Below, one piece after another: positions 52,332 through 61,864 of a stretch of 64,000 nt of DNA. Each line of letters starts with the position of its first letter. The first letter of the stretch is position 1. The DNA comes from Pseudomonas paraglycinae (GTDB lineage Bacteria > Pseudomonadota > Gammaproteobacteria > Pseudomonadales > Pseudomonadaceae). The translations under genes and the position numbers were made by a program. Under the pieces are notes generated by a model. The model ran no database searches. It was not told the origin of the DNA and saw only the letters and a program-made list of their open reading frames with translations. Location of the stretch: contig NZ_BQHR01000015.1 of NCBI RefSeq assembly GCF_021601625.1, forward strand, positions 101,952 to 165,951, in the 5' to 3' direction.

Positions 52332-52592
52332 GAAGGCCTCCTGAGTACTCAATGTCCGGCGCACCGGGCGCTCCGGAATGAAGCGCGTCGCGTATGACCG
52401 AACGGCAGGGCCATTTTGGGCCCGTGGCTGAGATGGTTACAGATGCAGATTCGACAGGAAAAAGCGGATCAGATGGATCGGGGTGGCGCATGGGTCGACA
52501 TTCAGATCGGTACAAATGGTTTCCATTGCGCCGCTTTGATCTAGAGTCATGGGCGCCGCGCCAAGAACAACAAAAAATACAGGAGTGAAACC

Positions 52593-53021
52593 ATGTCCGA
52601 CCTGAACCTGCACCCCAACGCCGCCGAATCCCTGAACCGCTGGCACGAAATGATCCGCACCGGCAATCTCAAGGCCCTGCCCGAACTGCTCGATTCCAAA
52701 GCGGTTTTCCGCTCGCCGATGGCGCATACCCCCTACCCCGGTGCCCCGGTGGTGTCGATGATCCTCAACACCGTGTTCGAGGTGTTCGAAGACTTCAAAT
52801 ACCACCGTGAACTGGCGACAGCCGATGGCTTGAATGTGGTGCTGGAGTTCAGCGCCAAAGTCGCCGCAAAAGAGCTCAAAGGCATCGACATGATCCGTTT
52901 CGATGAACAAGGCAAGATCGTCGAGTTCGAGGTGATGGTGCGGCCGCTCAGCGGGTTGCAGGCGCTGGGTGAAGAGATGGGACGGCGGCTGGGGGCTTAT
53001 CTGGCGGCCGCCAAGGCCTGA
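52593..53021 (+). CDS. NTF2-like / SnoaL-fold protein
   Basis: Protein of 142 residues with the NTF2-like cone fold: ESLNRWHEMIRTGNLKALPE is the first helix pair, KAVFRSPMAHTPYPG the first strand region and FDEQGKIVEFEVMVRPLSGL the closing sheet. No signal peptide. AGGAG precedes the ATG, and AAGAACAACAAAAAA (52563-52577) just upstream resembles a Hfq/Crc target. A terminator-like hairpin follows. Enzymatic role unknown. Confidence 0.82.
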   Translation: MSDLNLHPNAAESLNRWHEMIRTGNLKALPELLDSKAVFRSPMAHTPYPGAPVVSMILNTVFEVFEDFKYHRELATADGLNVVLEFSAKVAAKELKGIDMIRFDEQGKIVEFEVMVRPLSGLQALGEEMGRRLGAYLAAAKA

Positions 53022-53033
53022 AACCCGGACACA

Positions 53034-53069
53034 AAAAAGCCCACTGACCGTCACCGGTTCAGTGGGCTT
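53034..53069 (-). terminator. Terminator of the mqo transcript
   Basis: On the minus strand AAGCCCACTGAACC pairs with GGTCAGTGGGCTT and is followed by TTTT, 19 bases after the mqo stop. It also lies 16 bases past the NTF2-like gene. Confidence 0.88.
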
Positions 53070-53087
53070 CGTGTGTCAGGCGTCTGG

Positions 53088-54737
53088 TTACAGAGCCATG
53101 TCACGTGCAGCGCTTTCTTTCGGCGCCTGGGCTTTTTCAGCCGAGGCGTCCGCCGCTGGAGCTGCAACCTGACCAATCACCGGAGGGGTTGGCAGTTGCA
53201 GGATCTTGGCGGTGTAAGCCCATTCTTCAGCCACTTTGGCTGGATCGTTGTTCAGCTGGGTGCCATAGCTTGGAACGATCTGGTGCAGCTTGGCTTGCCA
53301 CTCAGGGCTGGCGACTTTGTCCTTGAAGACTTTCTGCAGCACGCTCAGCATGATCGGTGCAGCGGTCGATGCGCCTGGGGATGCGCCCAGCAGTCCGGCG
53401 ATGGAGCCGTCCTTGGAAGCAACGATTTCGGTGCCCAGTTTCAGCACGCCGCCAGCGGCTTCATCACGCTTGATGATTTGCACGCGCTGGCCGGCTTGCC
53501 ACAGGCGCCAGTCTTCGGCTTTGGCGTTCGGGAAGTATTCCTTCAGCGCGTTCAGACGGTCTTCATCCGACAGCATCAGTTGACCGGCCAGGTACTCGAC
53601 CAGCGGGTATTCCTTGATGCCGACCCGGGTCATAGGCCAGATGTTGTGGGTGGTGGTGCTGGTCAGCAGGTCCAGGTACGAACCTTCTTTCAGGAACTTG
53701 GTGCTGAAAGTCGCGAACGGGCCAAACAGGATGACGCGCTTGCCGTCCAGGACACGGGTGTCCAGGTGCGGAACGGACATCGGAGGCGCGCCCACCGAAG
53801 CTTTACCGTAGGCCTTGGCCAGGTGTTGTTCGGCGATGGCCGGGTTATCGGTCACCAGGAACGAGCCGCCTACCGGGAAGCCAGCGTATTCCTTGGCTTC
53901 TTCGATACCGGACTTCTGCAGCAGGTGCAGGGCACCGCCGCCGGCGCCGATGAACACGAACTTGGCGTCGGTTTCAGTCTTGGTGCCGTCTTTCAGATTC
54001 TTGTAGCTGACGCGCCAGGTGCCATCGGCATTCTTGGTGATGTCTTGCACTTCGCTCGACAGCTTCAAGTTAAAGTTAGGCTTGGTCTGCAGGTAACCGG
54101 CGAACTGGCGGGTGATTTCGCCGAAGTTCATGTCGGTACCCAGCGGGCTCCAGGTGGCCGCGATTTTCTGGTTCGGGTCACGCCCTTCCATCATCAGCGG
54201 AACCCACTTCTTGATCACAGCCGGGTCTTCGGAGTACTGCATGCCGGCGAACAGCGGGCTTGCTTGCAGGGCTTCGTAGCGCTTTTTCAGGAACTTGATG
54301 TTGTCATCGCCCCACACGAAGCTCATGTGCGGAGTGGTGTTGATGAACGAACGAGGGTCCTTCAGGACGCCTTGACGAACCTGCCAGGCCCAGAACTGAC
54401 GGGAGACCTGGAACGCTTCGTTGATCTCGACGGCTTTCGGGATCGTGACGTTGCCCTTGTCGTCTTCCGGGGTGTAGTTCAGCTCGGCCAGGGCGGAGTG
54501 ACCGGTACCGGCGTTGTTCCAGCCGTTGGAGCTTTCCAGGGCGACGCCGTCGAGGCGCTCGACCATTTCCATCGACCAGGTCGGTTCCAGCTCATTGATC
54601 CACACACCGAGGGTGGTGCTCATGATGCCGCCGCCGATCAGCAGGACGTCGACTTTCTTTGCTTCTTCGGCATTGGCGGAAGACATCCCCATCGCCAAAG
54701 CCAGCCCCAGCAAGGCTGTGTTCACTTTCTTAAACAT
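53088..54737 (-). CDS. mqo: Malate:quinone oxidoreductase with signal peptide
   Basis: Membrane-associated FAD enzyme that oxidises malate and reduces quinone. The 549 residues include [20 protein letters not shown] (FAD site, about 29-48), [15 protein letters not shown], and [16 protein letters not shown] near the C-terminus, all typical of Mqo. The N-terminus ([25 protein letters not shown] site) looks like a cleavable signal, and the C-terminus is an Ala/Lys/Glu-rich tail ([20 protein letters not shown]). Cytoplasmic Mqo lacks both, so this may be a periplasmic variant. ATG 54737 follows AGGTG. Confidence 0.92.
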   Translation of the reverse strand: MFKKVNTALLGLALAMGMSSANAEEAKKVDVLLIGGGIMSTTLGVWINELEPTWSMEMVERLDGVALESSNGWNNAGTGHSALAELNYTPEDDKGNVTIPKAVEINEAFQVSRQFWAWQVRQGVLKDPRSFINTTPHMSFVWGDDNIKFLKKRYEALQASPLFAGMQYSEDPAVIKKWVPLMMEGRDPNQKIAATWSPLGTDMNFGEITRQFAGYLQTKPNFNLKLSSEVQDITKNADGTWRVSYKNLKDGTKTETDAKFVFIGAGGGALHLLQKSGIEEAKEYAGFPVGGSFLVTDNPAIAEQHLAKAYGKASVGAPPMSVPHLDTRVLDGKRVILFGPFATFSTKFLKEGSYLDLLTSTTTHNIWPMTRVGIKEYPLVEYLAGQLMLSDEDRLNALKEYFPNAKAEDWRLWQAGQRVQIIKRDEAAGGVLKLGTEIVASKDGSIAGLLGASPGASTAAPIMLSVLQKVFKDKVASPEWQAKLHQIVPSYGTQLNNDPAKVAEEWAYTAKILQLPTPPVIGQVAAPAADASAEKAQAPKESAARDMAL

Positions 54738-55170
54738 CTGTTGCACCTATGATAAAACGCCTTCCGCCCGCCGCTGTTGTACGTATGAGGTCCCCTCTTT
54801 CGCGACACTCAGGCCAGCGTCGCGGGTTCCGGCACACTTCAATTTTGACGGGTGGGCACACAAGACCGACAGGCAGTGTCGACCTCAGTTATATGTCCCT
54901 TCTGAACTGACTTCTTATCATTATTGGCTTCAGCTACTTGAGCGACAGGGGTTCTGTCTGGCCCGCCGAAAAGCGCGCCAGACTGAATTAGGTCAAACCA
55001 AGTGGGGCGAAGAATATCACGTCATGGCAAACCCGCGCGTCTGTTCGCGACCGGATAGTTTTCAATAGGTTCCTCGAGCGCTTTCTAACGTTGGTGCATT
55101 CCTGATAAGTTGTACGACGACTGACAAATTCCCCAGTCGTTTTCATTACCTACAACAACAAGGAATACCC
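54738..55170. other. 433-base divergent promoter region
   Basis: No gene is seen. It separates mqo from the DUF4440-type gene. Just before the latter, ACAACAACAAGG (55152-55163) is a further AAnAAnAA Hfq/Crc-type motif that overlaps the ribosome site. Confidence 0.5.
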
Positions 55171-55596
55171 ATGAACAAATCCAGACTGCTGCTCGGTCTC
55201 ATCTGCCTCTTCAGCGGCTACGTCGCCGCCGCCCCGGCGGAACAGGACGTCGCCCAGGCCGTCGATCACCTGACCCAGGCAATGTTGCACAAGGACATCG
55301 CCGAACTGAACGCGCTGACTGCCGACAATCTCACCTACGGCCACTCCAGCGGCAAGATCCAGGACAAGAAAGCCTTCATTGCCGATATCGAAACCGGCAA
55401 GAGCGCGTTCAAGACCCTGGAAATGCAAAACCAGACCATCACCCTGTCCGGAGACACCGCGCTGGTGCGCCATCATTTTTCAGCACAGGCCCTCAAAGGC
55501 ACCGAGGTCGTGCCGACGGAAATCGAGAACTTCCAGATCTGGCAGAAGCAGGCTGGCAAGTGGTTGCTGGTGGGGCGTCAGGCGTACAAGTTCTGA
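55171..55596 (+). CDS. Secreted DUF4440/NTF2-like protein
   Basis: Protein of 141 residues with a signal peptide (MNKSRLLLGLICLFSGYVAA). The mature domain has the SnoaL/DUF4440 pattern: LTQAMLHKDIAELNALTADN, LTYGHSSGKIQDKKAFI and FQIWQKQAGKWLLVGRQAYK. It is probably a periplasmic small-molecule binding or processing protein. The start overlaps a Hfq/Crc-type motif (55152-55163), so expression may follow carbon status. Confidence 0.83.
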   Translation: MNKSRLLLGLICLFSGYVAAAPAEQDVAQAVDHLTQAMLHKDIAELNALTADNLTYGHSSGKIQDKKAFIADIETGKSAFKTLEMQNQTITLSGDTALVRHHFSAQALKGTEVVPTEIENFQIWQKQAGKWLLVGRQAYKF

Positions 55597-55604
55597 AGCA
55601 TGAG

Positions 55605-55629
55605 CTCTGCCGCTGACAAGGCGGCAGAG
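55605..55629. terminator. Hairpin between convergent genes
   Basis: CTCTGCCGC/GCGGCAGAG with a seven-base loop, eight bases after the DUF4440 stop; T-run weak. Confidence 0.55.
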
Positions 55630-55636
55630 TCTGCTC

Positions 55637-57250
55637 TCACAACCGAAACCGATCCACCGACTGCGCCAGCCGCCCCGCCAGACTCGACAGCTCATCCGTG
55701 GTATTGGCCGTCTGACCGATCACCTTGCTGTTGCCCTCCGACATCCCCGCGATCATCTCCACCTGATGGGTAATCTCGTTGCTCGCCTGGCTCTGTTCGC
55801 CGATGGTGCGGGTGATGTCGTTGACCAGTTGCGTGGTGCTGAGGGTGGCGTCGAGGATTTCGCGGATGGCGCGCTCGACGTCGGCGGTGACCGCCATGCC
55901 TTTGTCGACCTGGGCGACGCCGGCCTCCATGCTGCTGACGGCCTCGCGGGTGCTGTTCTGGATGCGCGCGACCATCGCGGCGATTTCCTGGGTCGAGGCG
56001 CTGGTGCGCGCCGCCAGACTGCGCACCTCATCGGCCACCACCGCAAAGCCCCTGCCCTGCTCGCCCGCCCGGGCTGCCTCGATGGCCGCGTTGAGCGCCA
56101 GCAGGTTGGTCTGGTCGGCGATGCTCTTGATCACCTGAATGATGTTGAAGATGCCCTCGGATTCCTGATCGAGGGTGCGGATCACCTGCGCCGATTGCTG
56201 GGCGGAACGGGCGATGTCGTCCATGTCGCTGACCACCTGATGGATCACCTGCCCGCCGTTTTTCGCCAGTGACTCGGCCTGGCTGGCCATGTTCAAAGCA
56301 CGCTCGGCGTGACGGGTGATTTCCTCGATGCTGGCGGTCATCTGGCTCGCGGCGGCAGCCATGGTGCCGGCGGCGGTGCTTTGCTGCTGGCTGCTGTCGG
56401 CCACCTGATGGCAGCCGTGGCTCAGTTGTTCGCTCATGCCGCTGACGCCATGGGCGTTGCGTCGCACCACGTCGATCATGTCTCGCAGGTCGCGCTGCAT
56501 GGTGGCCAACGTGCGGATCAGCGCACTGGCTTCGTCCTTGCCTGACGGTTCGGCGATCGGTTCGCTGAGGTTGCCGTGGGCGATGCTTTCGGCGATGCGG
56601 CTGGCGGATTTCAGCGGACCCATGATGCTCAGCATCACCCAGCGACCCTGGGCCAACAGCAGCAACAGACTGGCGATCAGAACGATGCCGAGCGCGACAT
56701 TGGCGTTGTGGATCGCCGCCTCGGTGCCTTCGCTGGTCTGCCGGGTATTGGTTTCGATCAGCTCGCTGAGAGCGGCCATCTGTTCTTCGAGCTGGCTGAA
56801 CGCGGTATTGAAGGTCCCCAGTTGTTGCTGGGCGCTGTCCGGATTTTCCAGCGCAAGACCGACGATCTGCTCGCCGGCGCTGATGTAGGTGTCGAGGCTT
56901 GGCTTGATCTGCTCGAGCGCGGACTTGATCGTCGGGTTCACCGGAAGCTTGAGGTTTTCACCCAGCACTTCGCGAAAATGCGCCGCATGCTCTTCGACCG
57001 AACTGCGCACCTCGTCCGCCGAACTGGTGCTTTTGCCCAGCCCCACCAGCATCGCCGAATACACGTCCGCGCGCAGGGCGTCGTGCATCATGTCGGCTTC
57101 CATGTGGTTGCGCAGCGCGCTCATGCTGACCGCGTTGTCACTGACCGCCGAAGCCATCCGCTGATTGCCGACATAACTGACCAGGCTCACGATCAGCGCC
57201 GTCAGCAGGCTGGTCGCAATCAGCAACACCAAACGCAGTTTGATCGACAC
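55637..57250 (-). CDS. Methyl-accepting chemotaxis protein
   Basis: Chemoreceptor of 537 residues. It has an N-terminal helix ([20 protein letters not shown]), a periplasmic helical-bundle sensor of about 150 residues (35-185), a second helix ([15 protein letters not shown]), HAMP, and the signalling domain with hairpin tip [20 protein letters not shown]. The GTG at 57250 is supported by GGGAGGAAA. The ligand is unknown. No che gene is near, so it is an orphan receptor. Confidence 0.93.
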   Translation of the reverse strand: MSIKLRLVLLIATSLLTALIVSLVSYVGNQRMASAVSDNAVSMSALRNHMEADMMHDALRADVYSAMLVGLGKSTSSADEVRSSVEEHAAHFREVLGENLKLPVNPTIKSALEQIKPSLDTYISAGEQIVGLALENPDSAQQQLGTFNTAFSQLEEQMAALSELIETNTRQTSEGTEAAIHNANVALGIVLIASLLLLLAQGRWVMLSIMGPLKSASRIAESIAHGNLSEPIAEPSGKDEASALIRTLATMQRDLRDMIDVVRRNAHGVSGMSEQLSHGCHQVADSSQQQSTAAGTMAAAASQMTASIEEITRHAERALNMASQAESLAKNGGQVIHQVVSDMDDIARSAQQSAQVIRTLDQESEGIFNIIQVIKSIADQTNLLALNAAIEAARAGEQGRGFAVVADEVRSLAARTSASTQEIAAMVARIQNSTREAVSSMEAGVAQVDKGMAVTADVERAIREILDATLSTTQLVNDITRTIGEQSQASNEITHQVEMIAGMSEGNSKVIGQTANTTDELSSLAGRLAQSVDRFRL

Positions 57251-57497
57251 CGTGATTTCCTCCCAGGTCGCGCCACGCGGCGCCGTTCAACGCTTCAGTT
57301 AAGCCTATTTCCATGAACACGCTGCGTTAGAGCGTCTCAGCGTGTTTCGTTACATCCAGTAAAAATGCCGCACTGTGCGACGGTTCTCATGCCGCCCCCA
57401 ACCGGCTGAGCCGACTTACGGAACTCCCGTGCCCGCCGACACCTCTCACATTATGTGGTACTTCCTTTTCGCTTTACGCTGCTGGAGGAACACCGTC

Positions 57498-57812
57498 ATG
57501 CGTCGTTTACTACTGGTTTCGTCTCTTATGCTGTGCCTGCCTTTCGGTTCGGCTTTCGCCCGCGTGGATGCGGGGGATGTCGCCACTTCGGCCGGCGTTT
57601 CCGCCTCGCTGTATTCCACGTTCAAGGATCACAAAATGGTGATTCCGGCCCGTGACGACTTGTCGGCATTCGTCGCCAGCGGCGGAACGATCCGTGGCGT
57701 GTACCTGGAATCGGTACTGCAGCAGGTGCGTCAGGACAATCCTGGCCTGAACGCCAGCGATGAAGAGCTGGCCAACGCCATCCTGGTTCACTACGAAGGT
57801 CTGTCGCAGTAA
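57498..57812 (+). CDS. DUF2388 small secreted protein
   Basis: 104 residues. The signal (MRRLLLVSSLMLCLPFGSAF) and the mature start RVDAGDVATSAGVSASLYST match DUF2388, a family seen almost only in Pseudomonas, often in tandem copies. GGAGG precedes ATG 57498. Function unknown. Confidence 0.85.
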   Translation: MRRLLLVSSLMLCLPFGSAFARVDAGDVATSAGVSASLYSTFKDHKMVIPARDDLSAFVASGGTIRGVYLESVLQQVRQDNPGLNASDEELANAILVHYEGLSQ

Positions 57813-57929
57813 CCACGGCACGTTCGATGATGATGGTGGCTGACGGACTTGCCACCGTTACGCCCTGCCGATGGACGGCTGGCGAACGACCATGGGCAAA
57901 ACCGTCGAACGGCCTCTATGATGGAGGCC

Positions 57930-58334
57930 ATGACGATTTCCGCCTCACTCCGCTCCCCTTGCCCGCCGGGTCTGTGCATCTGCGGGCGTGATCCGCTGCT
58001 GGATACGCCCGGCGCGGATGTGCGCATCCTTTTGCTGACTCGCGAGGAAGAAAAGCGTCTGCTCGAGCGTCTGGAAAACCTCAAAGACCTCGCCGACCTC
58101 GAGCGGCTGCAAGGCAAGATGTTCGATCAGCTCGGGATTCGCGTGCTGATCGCACCGAAGTTCGGTGAAGTGCGAACCGTGCGAGGCGGCATCGAAATCG
58201 AGGTCGAAGAGCTTCCTGGACTCTGCCGCAAAACCCGCAAAACCATCCCCGCCGCCATCCGCCGTGGCCTGGAAAACAATCCGCAAGTCGCCTTCGATCT
58301 GCTCAACGCCCACGACTTGCTGCGCGGCACCTGA
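57930..58334 (+). CDS. Hypothetical protein with an N-terminal Cys motif
   Basis: 134 residues from ATG 57930; two further ATGs (57918, 57921) lie just upstream, and the start is uncertain. The motif RSPCPPGLCICGRDPLLDTP near the N-terminus holds three Cys and could bind metal. A coiled segment follows (REEEKRLLERLENLKDLADL). It is convergent with ligD, with stops adjacent. I do not know the family. Confidence 0.65.
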   Translation: MTISASLRSPCPPGLCICGRDPLLDTPGADVRILLLTREEEKRLLERLENLKDLADLERLQGKMFDQLGIRVLIAPKFGEVRTVRGGIEIEVEELPGLCRKTRKTIPAAIRRGLENNPQVAFDLLNAHDLLRGT

Positions 58335-60881
58335 TCATTTTTTCATGCCCACCCGCTTACGCATCTCGGCCGTAATGCTCTGCCGGGTTTTCTTCATGTC
58401 AGCCCAAGGTTCATCGCCCACTTCCGCCAGTCGTTCGTGAACGTTGCGTACGTTCCATTGATCGGCACCCTTGATCTCCCCGACCTCTTCCCGAAACAGC
58501 GGCACAGACACCGGCAACCCTTCGCGGGTACGCGCTGCGTAGGCGCAAATGGTGGTGGCGCCCAGGCCGTTGCGCAGGTAATCGATGAAGATCCGCCCTA
58601 CGCGATTTTTCGGCCCGGACACCGCAGAAAAGCGCTCCGGCAACAATTTCGCCATGTGCGTGACGATGGCGTGGCTGAAATCCTTGATCTCGTCCCAGCC
58701 ATGCTTGCGGGTCAGCGGCACCACCAGATGAATGCCCTTGCCGCCGCTGGTCTTGAGAAACGCCTTGAGGCCCAACTCGTCCAGCACGGTCAGGGTCAGC
58801 GCCGTGGCTTCGACCATGCTTTTCCAGGGCAGCGCCGGATCCGGGTCGAGGTCGAGGACAAAGCGGTCGGGCTTGTCCAGATCGGTGGTGGTAGCGTTCC
58901 AGGTGTGCAGTTCGACCGTGCTCATCTGCACCGCGCCGATCAAGGCTTCGGCGTTGTTGATCAGCATCACCGGCTGGCCGGTCAGCTCCTTGTCGAGCGT
59001 GCGGATGCCGGGGATCGCCAGGTTCTCGGCGTTCTTCTGGAAGAACAGCTCACCGGCGATGCCGTCCGGCGCACGTACCAGCGCCACGGGGCGGTCCTTG
59101 AGCTGCGGCAGAATCCATTCGGCGACGCTGGCGTAATACTCGGCCAGCTGCATTTTGGTGGTGCCACTGCTGGCGTCGATCACCCGGTCGGGGTGAGTGA
59201 TCCGCACCTTGCCGTCGGCCAGATCGGTTTGGGACGGCGCGGTAGATTGAGCCTTTGAAGTCTTCATCGGTTTGGCGCGCTCCTCGGTGATGTCCTTGGC
59301 CGGTTTGTCCTCGCGCAGGCCATGGAACACGGCGTGGCGCACCGAGCCGTCCTGGGTCATTTCGGCAAACGCCACTTCCGCCAGCAGACTAGGCTTGAGC
59401 CAGTGCACACCCTTGGCCTCGAACCCCGTGGGCGGGTTGGCCACCGCCGGTTTCTTCACCCGCAACGGTTTGAGCTGCGCGAGGATGCTCTTGAGGGTGG
59501 TTTCATTGAATCCCGTGCCGACCTTGCCGGCGTACCGCAACTCGCCGCTGTCACGATCATGCAGACCCAGCAGCAACGCGCCGAACGAACTGCGCGCGCC
59601 TTTCGGATCGGTGTAGCCGACGATCACGAATTCCTGGCGATGCTTGCACTTGAGCTTGATCCAGTCGCTGCTGCGGCGCGACACGTAAGGCGAGCCGAGG
59701 CGTTTACCGATCAAGCCTTCCATGCGCATCTGGCAGGCGCTGTTGAGCAACGCCTGCGGGGTTTCGTCGAACGCTTCGGAGAAACGCAGCAGCGGGTCTT
59801 GATGGGTTTTCAGAACAGTGGCCAGCGCTGCGCGCCGTTCCTCCACCGGCACCTCGCGCAGGTCGACACCGTTCAGATACGGCAGATCAAACAAGTAATA
59901 GACGATGTTTTCGCTGCGTCCCGAATCGAACGCGTTTTGCAGGGCTTGAAAGTCCGGCACGCCGTCTGCGTCGGCGACGACCATCTCACCATCCAGCCAC
60001 GCCGACTCCAGGCCCAGTGCCGCCAAGGCTTGCGCCTGCTTCGGCAATTTGTGCGTCCAGTCATGACCATTGCGGGTGAACAACTGCACCTCGCCCTGAT
60101 CGATACGCGCCATGATCCGATAGCCGTCGAACTTGATCTCGTATTGCCAATCCCCTTCCGGCGCACTCTCCACCAGGGTGGCCAGTTGCGGTTTGAGTTG
60201 CGCGGGAATCCTGGCCTTGTGCGCCCCGGCAAGTTTGCCCGAAGCCGGCTTGCGCGGCGCTTTCGACGAAGCCTTCAGCGGCTTGACCTGCTTCGCACTG
60301 AGGCTGGGTTTGTCGACGATCGTGCGTTCACTGAGCACGCTGTCGGGCTCGGCGACCAGCACGTCGTAATCGCTTTGCGGGCGCGCGGCGCTGTCCTGAT
60401 GCTTGATCAGAAACCACTGCTCTTTTTTGCCTGGCATGTGGGTGCGCACCAGATTCCACACCCCGGCGAGCTTCTCGCCTTGCAGTTCGAATTTGAGCTT
60501 GCCCTTGGCGTAGGCTTTCTCCGGGTCTTCCAGAGGAATCCACACGCCGCGATCCCAGACGATCACATCGCCGGCACCGTAATGCCCTTCGGGAATGCTG
60601 CCCTCGAACGTCGCGTAATCCAGCGGGTGATCCTCGACGTGCACCGCCAGGCGCTTGACCTTGGGATCCAGCGACGGGCCCTTGGGCACCGCCCAGCTCT
60701 TGAGCGCGCCGTCGAGTTCCAGGCGAAAGTCATAGTGCAGGTGCGAGGCGTCGTGCTTTTGAATGCAGAATTGCAGGGCGTGGTCGCCGGCGGATTTCTT
60801 GCCCCGACGTCGTTCAGCTGCCGGTTCAGAGGTCGCCGAAAAGTCGCGCTTCCGGTTGTAGTCGTCGAGATTCCTGCTCAT
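58335..60881 (-). CDS. ligD: Multifunctional DNA ligase D
   Basis: Non-homologous end-joining enzyme of 848 residues (P. aeruginosa LigD 840). Domains in order: 3'-phosphoesterase (about 30-190; HDASHLHYDFRLELDG, HVEDHPLDYATFEG), ATP-dependent ligase (about 225-530; catalytic Lys250 in YEIKFDGYR), and PrimPol polymerase (about 560-848; VLDLDPDPALPW with the catalytic Asp pair). A Lys/Ala-rich linker separates the first two. No ku gene lies in the window. A methyltransferase gene ends 17 bases upstream on the same strand. Confidence 0.96.
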   Translation of the reverse strand: MSRNLDDYNRKRDFSATSEPAAERRRGKKSAGDHALQFCIQKHDASHLHYDFRLELDGALKSWAVPKGPSLDPKVKRLAVHVEDHPLDYATFEGSIPEGHYGAGDVIVWDRGVWIPLEDPEKAYAKGKLKFELQGEKLAGVWNLVRTHMPGKKEQWFLIKHQDSAARPQSDYDVLVAEPDSVLSERTIVDKPSLSAKQVKPLKASSKAPRKPASGKLAGAHKARIPAQLKPQLATLVESAPEGDWQYEIKFDGYRIMARIDQGEVQLFTRNGHDWTHKLPKQAQALAALGLESAWLDGEMVVADADGVPDFQALQNAFDSGRSENIVYYLFDLPYLNGVDLREVPVEERRAALATVLKTHQDPLLRFSEAFDETPQALLNSACQMRMEGLIGKRLGSPYVSRRSSDWIKLKCKHRQEFVIVGYTDPKGARSSFGALLLGLHDRDSGELRYAGKVGTGFNETTLKSILAQLKPLRVKKPAVANPPTGFEAKGVHWLKPSLLAEVAFAEMTQDGSVRHAVFHGLREDKPAKDITEERAKPMKTSKAQSTAPSQTDLADGKVRITHPDRVIDASSGTTKMQLAEYYASVAEWILPQLKDRPVALVRAPDGIAGELFFQKNAENLAIPGIRTLDKELTGQPVMLINNAEALIGAVQMSTVELHTWNATTTDLDKPDRFVLDLDPDPALPWKSMVEATALTLTVLDELGLKAFLKTSGGKGIHLVVPLTRKHGWDEIKDFSHAIVTHMAKLLPERFSAVSGPKNRVGRIFIDYLRNGLGATTICAYAARTREGLPVSVPLFREEVGEIKGADQWNVRNVHERLAEVGDEPWADMKKTRQSITAEMRKRVGMKK

Positions 60882-60898
60882 CCTGCACCTGCCTTGTT

Positions 60899-61852
60899 TC
60901 AGCCTGTTCGAGTCACCGTCAGCGCGACCACGGCGATCCGGTCGACGCGCTGATAGCCGGGGTTCAACAACTCTTCGCCGAACACATCGGGATCGAGTTC
61001 GCGGTAGGTCCAGCCGAAGCGCTTTTCATCCAGCCGTGGCACTACGGTATCGAGGAAGGGATCGCGGCCATCAACCATCGCCACACCGGTATAAAGCACC
61101 AGCGAGCCGCCGAGAGTCAGGCGATTGAGCGCCTGTTCGACGATCCGCAGCGACAGGCCAGCCCCCAGCGTCCCGCCACCGTGGCGGTAAGCTCGCCCGG
61201 CCGGATCGGCCATGTAGGGCGGGTTGGCGACGATCAGGTCGAATTCGCCGTCGACGCCCTGCAATACATCACTGGCGCGCACTTCGACATTGGCTACTTC
61301 GGCCAACGCCGCGTTGATCGTGGTCAGGCGCAATGCGGCGGGGTTGATATCCACCGCCAGCACTTGCGCTTCTCGCCGGGCACGGCCGATCAGGATCGCG
61401 CCGACTCCGGCGCCACAACCGATGTCCACCGCCCGGTGGATCGGCGCAAAGTTCTGCTGCAAATGGCTGTGGATCAGTTGAGCAAAGCGATAGGTGTCCG
61501 GGCCGAAGAACACCGAGTCGGCGGCATCGGTGGGAAATCCGGAATGCACGAAAAGCAGGTCGTCCAGGCTCGACCAGCGCACCCGGCTCTTCAAGCGCCC
61601 GTCGAACTCATCGATCACCTGAGCGTCCTGCAATTGCCGCTGTTCATCGGCAGACAGGAGGCCCGTTTCGAAAGGACGCGACCATCCGAACACATCCCGC
61701 AGGCAATCGGCGGCCTGCCCTTCGTCGCGCTGGTTGACCCGTTGGTGGGTCAGCGGCGTCGGGGTGATAAAACGATAGCCGTCGGCCTGCAGGCGCCGCC
61801 CCAGCTGCAGCAGCACCAGGTCGTTGGCGGACAGTTGTTCTTCCTGATTCAT
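60899..61852 (-). CDS. SAM-dependent methyltransferase (HemK/RsmC-like)
   Basis: Class I methyltransferase of 317 residues. SAM motif I is AVDIGCGAGVGAILIG (about 141-156); motif IV is NPPY in LIVANPPYMADPAG, the signature of enzymes that methylate amide or amine nitrogen (protein glutamine, rRNA or DNA). The N-terminal 120 residues are specific to this subgroup. Gene spacing: 12 bases after the diiron-type gene and 17 bases before ligD. Confidence 0.85.
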   Translation of the reverse strand: MNQEEQLSANDLVLLQLGRRLQADGYRFITPTPLTHQRVNQRDEGQAADCLRDVFGWSRPFETGLLSADEQRQLQDAQVIDEFDGRLKSRVRWSSLDDLLFVHSGFPTDAADSVFFGPDTYRFAQLIHSHLQQNFAPIHRAVDIGCGAGVGAILIGRARREAQVLAVDINPAALRLTTINAALAEVANVEVRASDVLQGVDGEFDLIVANPPYMADPAGRAYRHGGGTLGAGLSLRIVEQALNRLTLGGSLVLYTGVAMVDGRDPFLDTVVPRLDEKRFGWTYRELDPDVFGEELLNPGYQRVDRIAVVALTVTRTG

Positions 61853-61864
61853 TGAATGATTTCC

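Noticed and set aside
58335-60881. A complete two-gene NHEJ operon
   Set aside because: No ku gene is found on either strand of the window.
59322-60953. A 543-codon plus-strand frame across ligD
   Set aside because: Antisense to the conserved ligase and phosphoesterase domains; no motif of its own.
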